DNA from: Gammaproteobacteria bacterium
Lineage (GTDB): Bacteria; Pseudomonadota; Gammaproteobacteria; GRL18
Length of the DNA: 14,075 nt
Direction: 5' to 3'
Assembly: GCA_023144715.1 (NCBI GenBank)
Contig: JAGLFC010000157.1
Coordinates: 1 to 14,075, forward strand
The translations under genes were made by a program, and so were the position numbers. The notes beneath the pieces are model-generated. The model had not been told where the DNA came from. It saw nothing but the letters and a program-made list of their open reading frames with translations, and searched no databases. Shown piece after piece: positions 1-7,274 of the stretch (position 1 is its first letter; each line of letters starts with the position of its first letter).

Positions 1-584
1 GTTGTTACCTGACAATCAATTAAAGCATAGTTACTTTTTTTTAATTCGTCCAGTAAATAAACAAAAGCAACCTTGGACGCATTACTTTGATGAGCGAACA
101 TGGATTCCCCAAAAAAGACCTTGCCTAAGGCAATACCATACAAACCGCCCACTAATTGCCCATCAAGCCAACATTCAGAACTATGAGCAATGCCTTGTTG
201 ATGCAATTGAAGATAAGCCTGTTGCATGTCATCTGTAATCCATGTACCATCCTGATCAATACGGGGTGTGTCTGCACAGGCTTGTATTACCTGATCAAAT
301 GCTTGATCAATTGTGGTGGTAAAGCGTTGTTGTTTAATTAATTTTTTTAAACTTTTAGAAATATGTAATTTTTCTGGAAAAAGGACAAAACGAGGATTAG
401 GACTCCACCATAAAATGGGTTGTTCAGGATTATACCAAGGAAATATACCTTCTTGATAAGCCTTAATAATACGTTTGGGTGATAAATCACCTCCAATAGC
501 CAATAATCCATCAGGATCGCTTAATGCTTTACTAGGATGAGGAAATTGATGATTATCAGCCTCAAGCCATATAGGCTGTTTCAT
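1..584 (-). CDS. aat: Leucyl/phenylalanyl-tRNA--protein transferase, C-terminus cut by window edge
   Basis: Cytoplasmic enzyme of the N-end rule pathway. It transfers Leu or Phe from aminoacyl-tRNA to proteins with N-terminal Arg or Lys, marking them for ClpAP. Translating the complement from the ATG at 584 gives 194 uninterrupted codons beginning MKQPIWLEADNHQFPHPSKA. Family motifs appear in order: IGGDLSP, GIFPWY, LWWSPNPRFVLFP, HSSECW, GGLYGIALGKVFFGESMF, NASK and LIDCQV. The family is usually about 230 aa, so about 35-40 C-terminal residues lie beyond base 1. A purine-rich AAAGAGA sits about 8 nt before the ATG. The gene is divergent from fetA across a 119-bp gap. The motifs make the family assignment secure; only the missing end is unseen. 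Confidence 0.95.
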   Translation of the reverse strand, partial: MKQPIWLEADNHQFPHPSKALSDPDGLLAIGGDLSPKRIIKAYQEGIFPWYNPEQPILWWSPNPRFVLFPEKLHISKSLKKLIKQQRFTTTIDQAFDQVIQACADTPRIDQDGTWITDDMQQAYLQLHQQGIAHSSECWLDGQLVGGLYGIALGKVFFGESMFAHQSNASKVAFVYLLDELKKSNYALIDCQVT

Positions 585-609
585 AATAAGTCTCTTTTTT
601 AATTGTGGT

Positions 610-615
610 ATTATA
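610..615 (-). promoter_or_regulatory. Probable -10 box of aat
   Basis: The complement reads TATAAT here, a perfect -10 hexamer 25 nt upstream of the aat ATG. No good -35 lies at the expected distance; that position falls in the 632-649 inverted repeat, so an activator or repressor could act there. The assignment rests on sequence match only. Confidence 0.45.
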
Positions 616-631
616 AAGCGTAAAGAGAAAA

Positions 632-649
632 CATGCTTGCTATAGCATG
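632..649. repeat. Inverted repeat CATGCT-N6-AGCATG in the aat/fetA divergent gap
   Basis: A perfect 6-bp dyad with a 6-nt spacer, just upstream of the aat -10 box and 55 bp before fetA. The size suits a dimeric regulator's operator or a small hairpin. I do not recognise it as the site of a known regulator; it is not a classical 19-bp Fur box. Confidence 0.4.
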
Positions 650-680
650 GAAAATCAAGATGCTTTAAAATCAATTTTCC
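649..680. repeat. Inverted repeat GGAAAAT-N18-ATTTTCC in the fetA leader
   Basis: GGAAAAT at 649-655 is the exact complement of ATTTTCC at 674-680. It ends 23 bp before the fetA ATG and shares one base with the neighbouring dyad at 632-649. It could be a stem in the fetA leader RNA or a regulator site. AT-richness makes chance occurrence possible. Confidence 0.3.
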
Positions 681-703
681 TATCGTTATGTTATTGAGTC
701 ACT

Positions 704-1333
704 ATGTCTGATTTTACAATAAAAAACCTTAATTTATCTTCTATTTCAGAGAATTTTAGTCATACCTTTCATTTTTCTATTAAAGCAGGGGAGTGTTTGG
801 GTATTACAGGGCCATCAGGTATTGGTAAATCAGTCTTATTAAAGGCACTGGCCGATATGTTGCCACATCAGGGTCAATTAATATTGGGTGATATTGAGGC
901 ACACACCCTTTCAGCACCACAATGGCGAAAAAAAGTCACATTATTACCTGCCGAAAGCCAATGGTGGTGTGATACAGTCGGTGAACATTTTCACCGTTTT
1001 GATGATACATTATTTGCTCAATTGGGTTTTACAAAAGAGGTCATGAATTGGCAAATCAACCATTTATCCAGTGGCGAAAAGCAAAGATTAGCCTGTATTC
1101 GTTTATTAATGAATGAACCAGAAGTATTATTACTGGATGAACCCACGGCCAACTTAGACAAAACGAATCAAGAAAAATTAGAGCATATTATTACTGAGTA
1201 TCAACACAAACACTCCGCACCCATCATTTGGATCAGTCATGATAATGAGCAATTAGAACGTGTATGCCAACACTTATTAATACTCAATAAAGACGAATAT
1301 AAAGTAATATCTTTAAAAAAGGCAGCATTATGA
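704..1333 (+). CDS. fetA: Iron export ABC transporter ATP-binding subunit FetA (YbbL-type)
   Basis: A 209-aa cytoplasmic ABC ATPase that powers the membrane partner FetB. In E. coli the FetAB pair exports iron and improves peroxide resistance. Visible motifs: Walker A GPSGIGKS at residues 36-43, signature LSSGEKQR at 121-128, Walker B VLLLDE at 141-146 followed by PTANLD, and the H-loop histidine H179 in WISHD. The length is close to E. coli FetA (about 225 aa). The sequence alone only says ABC ATPase; the FetA call comes from the translationally coupled FetB-family gene (ATGA overlap at 1330-1333). Upstream of the ATG there is only a weak GAG Shine-Dalgarno. The two dyads in the gap upstream may regulate it. 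Confidence 0.85.
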   Translation: MSDFTIKNLNLSSISENFSHTFHFSIKAGECLGITGPSGIGKSVLLKALADMLPHQGQLILGDIEAHTLSAPQWRKKVTLLPAESQWWCDTVGEHFHRFDDTLFAQLGFTKEVMNWQINHLSSGEKQRLACIRLLMNEPEVLLLDEPTANLDKTNQEKLEHIITEYQHKHSAPIIWISHDNEQLERVCQHLLILNKDEYKVISLKKAAL

Positions 1334-2121
1334 TACACCTGACCGCTTGGGATTTGGTGATTGCTTCGACAATGATTATGTTGTTGGCAATAACCAGTCT
1401 TTGGCTACAATTAAATATTACTCGGCAATTATTGATTGCCACTGTACGAAACGTTGTGCAATTATTATTAATTGGCTATCTTCTAAAAATTATATTTAAT
1501 AGTGATAATTTATTTTTATTAAGTGGTATTGTCACTATAATGCTTTTAGTGGCAGGTTATGAAATTAATTCTCGACAAAAATATCCATTAAAATCATGGA
1601 TTGGCATTAAAATAGGGACGATTTCCTTATTTTTATCCTCCTTTGCGATGACTTTATTAGTCTTAATGGTCATTATTGCACCCACTCCTTGGTATTCGCC
1701 ACAATATGCCATTCCGTTATTAGGTATGTTATTAGGCAATACCATGAACGGTATTTCTTTAGGTATGGATAAGCTCAATCAAAGTGTCTATCAACAACAA
1801 GCAGTCATAGAGCAACGTTTAATGTTAGGACACACTTATCAAGAAGCTATTCATGATATTCGCAGTGAAAGCATTCGTACAGGAATGATCCCCATTATTA
1901 ACTCAATGGCAATTGCGGGAATTGTGAGCTTACCCGGTATGATGACAGGGCAAATTTTATCGGGAACGCCCCCTGTAGAAGCCGTTAAATATCAGATATT
2001 AATATTTTTTCTGATTGCTGCTGGGACTGGTTTTGGCATTATGTTAGCAGTTTGGATGATTGCCAAACGTTTATTTGATGATCGCCAACGTTTAGATTTA
2101 ACTATTTTAACCAAAAAGTAA
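1330..2121 (+). CDS. fetB: Iron export permease FetB (UPF0014/YbbM family)
   Basis: A 263-aa inner-membrane permease of the UPF0014 family, partner of FetA. About seven hydrophobic segments can be seen, for example near residues 8-26, 44-55, 61-77, 97-117, 127-141, 193-212 and 222-244. The family hallmark R40-N41-VVQLLLIGYLL follows the first helix. Another typical stretch is PLLGMLLGNTMNGISLGMD, followed by a conserved charged loop with the EQRLMLGHTYQEA-type sequence, then IPIINSMAIAGIVSLPGMMTGQILSG. The ATG overlaps the fetA stop by 4 bp, so the two are translationally coupled. The stop lies 3 bp from the convergent gene's stop with no terminator between, so read-through transcripts are likely. 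The family is clear; iron as the substrate is inferred from E. coli. Confidence 0.88.
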   Translation: MIHLTAWDLVIASTMIMLLAITSLWLQLNITRQLLIATVRNVVQLLLIGYLLKIIFNSDNLFLLSGIVTIMLLVAGYEINSRQKYPLKSWIGIKIGTISLFLSSFAMTLLVLMVIIAPTPWYSPQYAIPLLGMLLGNTMNGISLGMDKLNQSVYQQQAVIEQRLMLGHTYQEAIHDIRSESIRTGMIPIINSMAIAGIVSLPGMMTGQILSGTPPVEAVKYQILIFFLIAAGTGFGIMLAVWMIAKRLFDDRQRLDLTILTKK

Positions 2122-2124
2122 ACT

Positions 2125-2706
2125 TTAAAAAGGAAACATTTTGCTGGGTGAGGGCATACGGGTATTTTGGTTAATTCCAATTAGACTTCTATTAAGATTT
2201 TTTATTTGTTTGTTAATGGTATTAAGATTATAGTTTAAATGATTAATATTTTTGTTCACACCACTCATATCGCTTTGCATAAGTTGAACAGACTTTGCAA
2301 TAATGGATAAGACTTCTGTTGATTGAGTGACTGGGATCATAGGAGCGTTTAATGATGAATCCGTGAGTGATTGAATATAAAGATTCATTGTATTTATCCC
2401 TTTATTCATATTATTAAGACTGATTTGTGTTTGTTCCATATTACGATTCATAGAGGCGACATTACTGGCGACAACTTGCATAGAACGGTTCATACCTTCT
2501 GCATTTTGTTTTAATGACCAAGCAATAAACACTAAGCTGATACAAAGTAATACCATTGCTATGGATCCAAAAAGTATTATTTTAGAAGTTTTACGATTCA
2601 TTTGGTGATTTAATTCTTCCTGAGCATTAACCGTTTTATCAAACTGCACTAAAATAGTTTCAATCATTGTCATAATTTCTTTTTGTTCATTTTTTTCAGT
2701 CATCAT
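2125..2706 (-). CDS. Membrane-anchored heptad-repeat (coiled-coil) protein, unknown function
   Basis: A 193-aa protein I do not recognise. A short charged N-terminus (1-42) precedes one transmembrane helix at about 43-65, and the rest is a long amphipathic segment. It shows strict 7-residue periodicity of a hydrophobic residue followed by Asn: MN at 72, 86, 100 and 107, then VN150, LN157, IN164, LN171 and IN178, with hydrophobics four residues later (I154, L161, I168, L175). A break with prolines at 122-125 separates the two blocks. This predicts an oligomeric coiled coil, probably on the outer face of the membrane. The translation begins with two Met codons and a weak A-rich ribosome site. 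It lies 94 bp after the Sel1-repeat gene on the same strand and ends 3 bp from fetB. The gene is real by composition and structure; the function is open. Confidence 0.75.
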   Translation of the reverse strand: MMTEKNEQKEIMTMIETILVQFDKTVNAQEELNHQMNRKTSKIILFGSIAMVLLCISLVFIAWSLKQNAEGMNRSMQVVASNVASMNRNMEQTQISLNNMNKGINTMNLYIQSLTDSSLNAPMIPVTQSTEVLSIIAKSVQLMQSDMSGVNKNINHLNYNLNTINKQIKNLNRSLIGINQNTRMPSPSKMFPF

Positions 2707-2768
2707 TTTTTCTTTATCACACCATTTTTTAAGTCAATCTTGGAAAATATTCTTTAACATATACAGTC

Positions 2769-2774
2769 ATTATA
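2769..2774 (-). promoter_or_regulatory. Possible -10 box for the heptad-repeat protein gene
   Basis: The complement reads TATAAT 63 bp upstream of the start at 2706, in the gap after the Sel1-repeat gene. No convincing -35 hexamer is seen. The two genes may still be co-transcribed. Confidence 0.3.
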
Positions 2775-2800
2775 TAACTTTTTATTATCATAAAGCTTGG

Positions 2801-3229
2801 TTAAATCGGTGGCTTTGTTTGGGGAGGAGTCTTGCCTAGATGTTGTTTAATGCGTTCTTTCTCTGCTGCCTCAACTGCTGTAAGATATTGTTCACGATTC
2901 ATCATTGAAGAAGCGGCATCACGAAAACGTTCACCTTCACGTTCGCCATTAAGATAAGCCATATGAAACCAAATAAAAGCGTGATGGTAGTTTTTATCAG
3001 TACCTAGTCCATAAAGATACATACTGCCTAATTTACCATAAGCACGTCCATCACCTTGTTGTGTCGCATTATAGAACTCAGTAAAAGCAGTCTTTCTATC
3101 ACCTTTAGCATTAGCCTTTTCACCATCAATATAATCAGCATGGGCAAAATTATCACTTATTAAAAAAAGTATTAGGCAACAAATAGCCAAAGGAATGATA
3201 GTGGTGAATTTTATAGAAGATAGATACAC
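2801..3229 (-). CDS. Secreted Sel1-like repeat protein
   Basis: A 142-aa exported protein. Residues 1-31 form a signal peptide (K7, a hydrophobic core TTIIPLAICCLILFLIS, and cleavage after AHA at 29-31 before D32). At least one clear Sel1-like repeat covers about residues 62-97 (AYGKLGSMYLYGLGTDKNYHHAFIW type), preceded by a degenerate repeat in 35-60. The C-terminus is helical and charged, ending in a Lys/Pro tail. Sel1 repeats are alpha-alpha solenoids that bind protein partners. The most plausible start is GTG at 3229: the frame stays open upstream to a stop at 3284-3286 without an ATG, and no later Met precedes the signal peptide. A GGCTC stretch gives a weak ribosome site. It may pair with the downstream membrane-anchored heptad protein. 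Confidence 0.8.
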   Translation of the reverse strand: MYLSSIKFTTIIPLAICCLILFLISDNFAHADYIDGEKANAKGDRKTAFTEFYNATQQGDGRAYGKLGSMYLYGLGTDKNYHHAFIWFHMAYLNGEREGERFRDAASSMMNREQYLTAVEAAEKERIKQHLGKTPPQTKPPI

Positions 3230-3352
3230 AATAATGAGCCTATTATTTAAGAGGTAAGAGTACGCATTATATACTATAAATTCTTATGAGAGAAAAGAGG
3301 GATATTTTAGATGGGTGAATATAGAAATTAAATGCTTATTTAAGTGTGGAGA

Positions 3353-3388
3353 TTCTAAAAAGAGGATAATTATATCCTCCTTTTAGAA
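3353..3388 (-). terminator. Strong hairpin after the large PEPCK-like gene
   Basis: Arms 3353-3368 and 3373-3388 (16 nt each, one mismatch) enclose a 4-nt ATTA loop. On the minus strand the stem begins 7 nt after the stop of the 1156-aa gene. Its inner GC part, AGGATA/TATCCT, is followed by CTTTTT, acting as a U-tract inside the outer stem. This suits a rho-independent terminator. The symmetrical structure may also stop rightward transcription. Confidence 0.65.
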
Positions 3389-3395
3389 GAGTTAT

Positions 3396-6300
3396 TTACT
3401 CCATAGGATCCGCACCAAGTGTGCCGACCAAATCATCAAGATACGCTTGACGGGACACTTGTTCTAATTTTTCTTGAGCAATGTTTAACTGCTTAGAAAT
3501 CTTCAAACGTTTGGCTTCTTCAGAATGGCTATCTTTACTCAAATAACTTTCTAAATAATCAATATGACCTTGCCATAATGCCATTTCACGTGCCTGTTTT
3601 ACTTCAAGACGTTTGTGATACCAGTCAGATTTTAATAATGTTTCTTTGGTAAACATCTCACGGAACTTAGGATTATGAGCATCCATACCATTATATTCAC
3701 CCGTTGCCATTATATACAATAAAGCCTTCAGTGGTGGGCAGGCTTGTTCAACAGAACCGTCATCAAGATAGTTTTGTGCCACTTTTTGTTGTGCTTCAAC
3801 AATATTATTGATGCCATCAACAAAATCGTCCATATTTTGTTTTTCTGGGCATAAAATATTTTCATCAAATACCGCAGAAGGATTATCAAAAATCTTACCG
3901 AAAAAGCCATGCACAAATAAGCTGGTAATGCGATAACCTAGACGGCTGGCTAACACTGTTTTACCATCATGATCAAAGTCTTCTAACTTTTCTAATTGAC
4001 CTTTTTCAATAAGATATTTAGGTCGTCTTTTTTCAGGTTTTAATTGAGCCCAAATTTCAGGCACAATCAAACTAATATCATGGTTTACTTTAGTATGTGG
4101 TCCGACATAACCTGCGGCACTACTAAAACCAGAATAATCCGTCAAAATATAAGACACTAAGGCATTATTAACATCAGCAGTAGGAAGCAAGGCATTAAAC
4201 GGTCCTTTTGTTAAAGCACCTTCAGAACCTGCTCCTGTTGTTGAGGGTGATTTACCTGTTAGACTACAGATAAAGTCCATAAATAATTCAGGTAATTCCT
4301 GATAATGAATCGGATTATAGACGGCTAAAGAACGTATACCTGCTTCAGCATCAGGTGGATTATTTCGACGACCTGTTAAAACAGAATCTACAGGGAAACA
4401 AATAGCTTCGTCCATCGGGGCACGACGGTGCATACGTGCACTAATTTCTGCTAAATATTTTTTGATAGGGTTTGCTAAATCAGATCGTAATTGCAAATAT
4501 CTTGGATTTTTACTCGGTGCACCATCCACCATCAATGGATGAGCAGAAGAAACGGCTGTTTCACCATTAGCCAAACTTTTTAATAATAAATTACGCATAG
4601 GAGGCGTATATTTATCAAATTCGACTTGATCTTCTTTAAGTTCTTGTAAATCTTCTGGACTCAAAGGTTGATAGTTAGCAAAAAAGTTACCCGGCATTGC
4701 CATTTCGAGTTCACTTTGTTTATCAAATCCTTTGATAATCGCATCATCAGGGCGTTGGAATAAACGAGATTCACAGTTTTCTACTAATTTAATACATTCA
4801 TGCTTATTTTTAGCAGGCATATTAATCAGTTTTTTAGCAGGTACAACCACAGAGACACTGATATCATCTTCCATTTGTAACTTTTCTGCAACCACATAGT
4901 CTTGACGCATCTTATAAATCCGCCATGCACCATCTTGATCAAAACCAACGCGTAAATAAGACATAATGAGTTGTCTGTCATTAAATTTTACTTCGTGTCC
5001 TTGTGCACCATCGACTTGATCAACGGTAAAGTGTTTTTTCCAGTCACTGCCCCATGAAGGACGGTAAAAGCGTTTGATTACAAAGGCAAAGGCTTTGGTT
5101 GACTCAGGGATGCTACTTAACCATTTATTATATTCAGGCGTGAATTTTTCATCAGAAGGGGTCAGCATTTTAATCATAGAACCCAAGCTTCTTTCCATAC
5201 TTAATGGGGAACGAGGCAAGACTTCATTATAATCAGGTGCAAATTCTTCAATATAACGATGAGAATAATCATAATTCATGATTTCATCGAGTTTTTTCAT
5301 AGCTTTATCAAGCTTATTAACAAACAAGGGGCCAAAAATTACGGCATCATCAATAGACTTTGAAATTTCTGACTTGCCACCCCCTGATACGGTACAAGGT
5401 TTATGGCAAAATGTTCCCTCAGCATCCGTACCAACAATACGCCAACTAGGGGCTTTAGGATGCTTTTCCATGGCGATTCTATAGCCACTTGGGTGCATAT
5501 AAATTTTACCGGGCTTGAGCTTAATCATCTGTTGTTTGCCATTATGAGTCCAAGTCACTTCTTGCTCATTCAGATCCATTTTTAAATGGGTTTCTGGTAC
5601 ATAGATGATTTCAGGGAAGTTTTTATCAATACCATGACCTTCTTCTTGAAGATCCATGATTTCGCCATAGTTTTCAACCATGTCAGAAAATTTATAATCG
5701 GTATTTTTAGTACGAGTATCTCGACCAAACTCTTCACCATGATTGTGACGAGGAAAGGCTAAAGCACCCCCTGAGTGTTCTTCTTCCGCTAAACCAAATA
5801 AGTTAGTTGAAAAACTGATTTGTGTTTTCACTTCTTTCTTACAATAACCAAAATAGTTATCAGCAAGAATAGTGACAATGACCCCTCTTTTATCACGCCC
5901 AGTGATTTTAAAAGGTTGACCATTATTGTAGAGTTCATCCACATTTTCCCAGTACATGCCATCATGTTTCTGGCGTTCGGTTGCATCATCTATATGAGGC
6001 AAACCCAAATCCTTTTTCTTCATACGAACTAAATGAGGAGCAAGAATGACACAACCTGTATGACCGACCCAATGAAGAATATCCAGTCCAGCATCATTTT
6101 CAGATAAATTAGGATTACCTGCATTACCAAAAATACTTTCTACAAAATCAAGATTACTGGTCAGTGACCCCGGTGCAAAAAAGCGGATTTCCATAGTCTT
6201 TTGTTCTTCAATCCCAGGGATGGCTGGGCAAACAAGAGGACGTAATAATAATGAAGCAAAACTGTATGCGGGTTCTTCTTGATCCGCAGTAAAAGGAAGC

Positions 6301-6866
6301 AACATAAGTTCTTCAGGTGGGTTTAATGCTTCGCTTAATAAGTTTGCATAGGCAATTTTAGGGACTTCTTTTTTATCACCTGGAACAGGTAAGCCACCTT
6401 CAGCAACATGGAAAGAACCTGCTGTAGTACGTCGATCACGAGAGGTATTATGTAATACTCCCTGACTGACGCGGAAGCTTTTTACAAATTCAGATTCAAA
6501 ATAATCACCTTCAGCAGGTAGGGAAAGTTCACGTGCCACGCCATGACGATCTAATACTAAGGTATTAGAGGGTAATAGAGGCTTTTTATCACTCCCACTG
6601 TCTTCTAAATAACTATCCAAGAAATCTTGAATACGTTGATCAGCAGGGCAGAGGTGTTCAGATAATAAACGCGATTTTTCACGATAGCTTTCTAATAAAT
6701 CATCAGCGATGGAGAAAAAATCATTATCGCAGTCTTTCGCCTTACAGGCAGGAAGACCTGAGGAGTGCAATTTCAGATTAATATATAGTTGCAGACGTTT
6801 TTTTTCTTCTTCTGCTATAAATGTATTATTACTGGTGTGTAAACCTAATGATTTTGTTAAATCCAT
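3396..6866 (-). CDS. Putative PPi-type phosphoenolpyruvate carboxykinase, 1156 aa
   Basis: A very large cytoplasmic protein with no signal peptide or membrane segment. I propose the diphosphate-dependent PEP carboxykinase type (PEP + CO2 + Pi = oxaloacetate + PPi), known from Entamoeba and Propionibacterium and about twice the size of GTP or ATP enzymes (about 1100-1160 aa). Supporting features: GHTGCVILAPHLVRMKKK at 268-285; a PEPCK-like lysine pair in YFGYCKKEVKTQ (K343-K344, residues 338-349) followed by SFSTNLFGLAEEEHSGG, resembling the GTP-PEPCK region around its active-site lysine; a P-loop-like CTVSGGGKSEISKS at 491-504; and a second Gly-rich motif TGKSPSTTGAGSEGALTKG at 870-888. The tail at 1100-1145 is probably coiled coil. 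The gene is divergent from the oad region, which handles the same metabolite. AAGG lies 11-12 nt before the ATG. It is a confident gene; the enzyme call is by recall and context, without alignment. Confidence 0.68.
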   Translation of the reverse strand: MDLTKSLGLHTSNNTFIAEEEKKRLQLYINLKLHSSGLPACKAKDCDNDFFSIADDLLESYREKSRLLSEHLCPADQRIQDFLDSYLEDSGSDKKPLLPSNTLVLDRHGVARELSLPAEGDYFESEFVKSFRVSQGVLHNTSRDRRTTAGSFHVAEGGLPVPGDKKEVPKIAYANLLSEALNPPEELMLLPFTADQEEPAYSFASLLLRPLVCPAIPGIEEQKTMEIRFFAPGSLTSNLDFVESIFGNAGNPNLSENDAGLDILHWVGHTGCVILAPHLVRMKKKDLGLPHIDDATERQKHDGMYWENVDELYNNGQPFKITGRDKRGVIVTILADNYFGYCKKEVKTQISFSTNLFGLAEEEHSGGALAFPRHNHGEEFGRDTRTKNTDYKFSDMVENYGEIMDLQEEGHGIDKNFPEIIYVPETHLKMDLNEQEVTWTHNGKQQMIKLKPGKIYMHPSGYRIAMEKHPKAPSWRIVGTDAEGTFCHKPCTVSGGGKSEISKSIDDAVIFGPLFVNKLDKAMKKLDEIMNYDYSHRYIEEFAPDYNEVLPRSPLSMERSLGSMIKMLTPSDEKFTPEYNKWLSSIPESTKAFAFVIKRFYRPSWGSDWKKHFTVDQVDGAQGHEVKFNDRQLIMSYLRVGFDQDGAWRIYKMRQDYVVAEKLQMEDDISVSVVVPAKKLINMPAKNKHECIKLVENCESRLFQRPDDAIIKGFDKQSELEMAMPGNFFANYQPLSPEDLQELKEDQVEFDKYTPPMRNLLLKSLANGETAVSSAHPLMVDGAPSKNPRYLQLRSDLANPIKKYLAEISARMHRRAPMDEAICFPVDSVLTGRRNNPPDAEAGIRSLAVYNPIHYQELPELFMDFICSLTGKSPSTTGAGSEGALTKGPFNALLPTADVNNALVSYILTDYSGFSSAAGYVGPHTKVNHDISLIVPEIWAQLKPEKRRPKYLIEKGQLEKLEDFDHDGKTVLASRLGYRITSLFVHGFFGKIFDNPSAVFDENILCPEKQNMDDFVDGINNIVEAQQKVAQNYLDDGSVEQACPPLKALLYIMATGEYNGMDAHNPKFREMFTKETLLKSDWYHKRLEVKQAREMALWQGHIDYLESYLSKDSHSEEAKRLKISKQLNIAQEKLEQVSRQAYLDDLVGTLGADPME

Positions 6867-7010
6867 ATTTCAGTATACCTTTTTACATCGTTATTTGACC
6901 TTGCAATGGTATAAAAATAATTGCTTCGTCAAGAGTGTATCATTTTCAAAAGGAGTCAATTTACCAGATTTATTACCATTATTAAATGAATAGAAGTATA
7001 TTATTATATT

Positions 7011-7048
7011 CTAAATAAACAATTTTTAATTAAAATATAATTATTTAG
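7011..7048. repeat. AT-rich inverted repeat CTAAATAA-N22-TTATTTAG
   Basis: Perfect 8-bp arms at 7011-7018 and 7041-7048. The spacer contains a nested ATTTT/AAAAT dyad at 7022-7036. It could form a weak cruciform or hairpin. In DNA this AT-rich chance formation is plausible, and no T-run follows that would make it a clear terminator. Confidence 0.35.
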
Positions 7049-7202
7049 TCTTTTAATATCAATGTCATATATCATTTTATTAAAAGTAAAATTATCTTTT
7101 GAATAAAGGTATTTTTTTAGTAAAAGGGGGTTTATATAAACTATTGGGTAAGACAATACACTCTTTATAATATGAATCACTAAAAATAAATGATTTATTT
7201 TA

Positions 7203-7216
7203 TTGATCTGGATCAA
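7203..7216. promoter_or_regulatory. Perfect FNR-family box TTGAT-CTGG-ATCAA
   Basis: This matches the FNR/Anr consensus TTGAT-N4-ATCAA at all ten specified positions and is centred at 7209.5. It lies 59 bp before the small unknown gene's ATG. Geometry is ambiguous. Relative to the -10-like TATTAT at 7226-7231 the box overlaps the -35 (TTGATC, 17-bp spacer), which would suit repression. Activation at -41.5 would need a -10 near 7239-7244, where only TACTAA is present. Being palindromic, it could also act leftward on the PEPCK-like gene, but that start is 337 bp away. Other Crp/Fnr family members recognise similar sites. Confidence 0.8.
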
Positions 7217-7225
7217 TAAAGAAGG

Positions 7226-7234
7226 TATTATAAT
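7226..7234 (+). promoter_or_regulatory. -10 region of the small-protein promoter
   Basis: TATTATAAT contains two overlapping -10 candidates: TATTAT (7226-7231), spaced 17 bp from TTGATC within the FNR box, and TATAAT (7229-7234). Either would start RNA near 7238-7241 and leave a leader of about 35 nt before the ATG at 7275. Confidence 0.5.
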
Positions 7235-7274
7235 AACCTACTAAATAACTCAAGTATTAATAAAGGTGTCGAAA

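Larger units (their letters stand above)
6867..7274. other. AT-rich divergent intergenic region with regulatory sites
   Basis: About 410 bp without a convincing gene. It holds the ribosome site of the leftward PEPCK-like gene (AAGG near 6878), no clear leftward promoter, an AT hairpin at 7011-7048, and at the right end the FNR-type box and promoter of the small downstream gene. Short open frames here (for example 7004-7216 on the minus strand) are low-complexity Ile/Lys/Asn-rich translations of AT-rich DNA and were not called. Confidence 0.7.

Noticed and set aside
2..341. Plus-strand open frames at the left edge (2-238, 156-341)
   Set aside because: They lie opposite aat, whose minus-strand translation shows all family motifs; the plus frames have no recognisable sequence.
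1557..1778. Minus-strand frame inside fetB
   Set aside because: Shadow of a clearly coding membrane protein, with no ribosome site or family resemblance.
3240..3352. A further small gene between the Sel1-repeat gene and the terminator
   Set aside because: No frame with a start, ribosome site and meaningful composition was found.
6880..6993. Plus-strand end resembling a protein C-terminus (SKGVNLPDLLPLLNE then stop), perhaps a gene remnant
   Set aside because: Tempting because the composition looks protein-like and an AT hairpin follows at 7011-7048, but no family is recognised and the frame runs back antisense into the PEPCK-like gene. Too weak to call a pseudogene.
7004..7216. 70-aa minus-strand frame in the divergent gap
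   Set aside because: Ile/Lys/Asn-rich low-complexity translation of very AT-rich DNA; no ribosome site; its start overlaps the FNR box.
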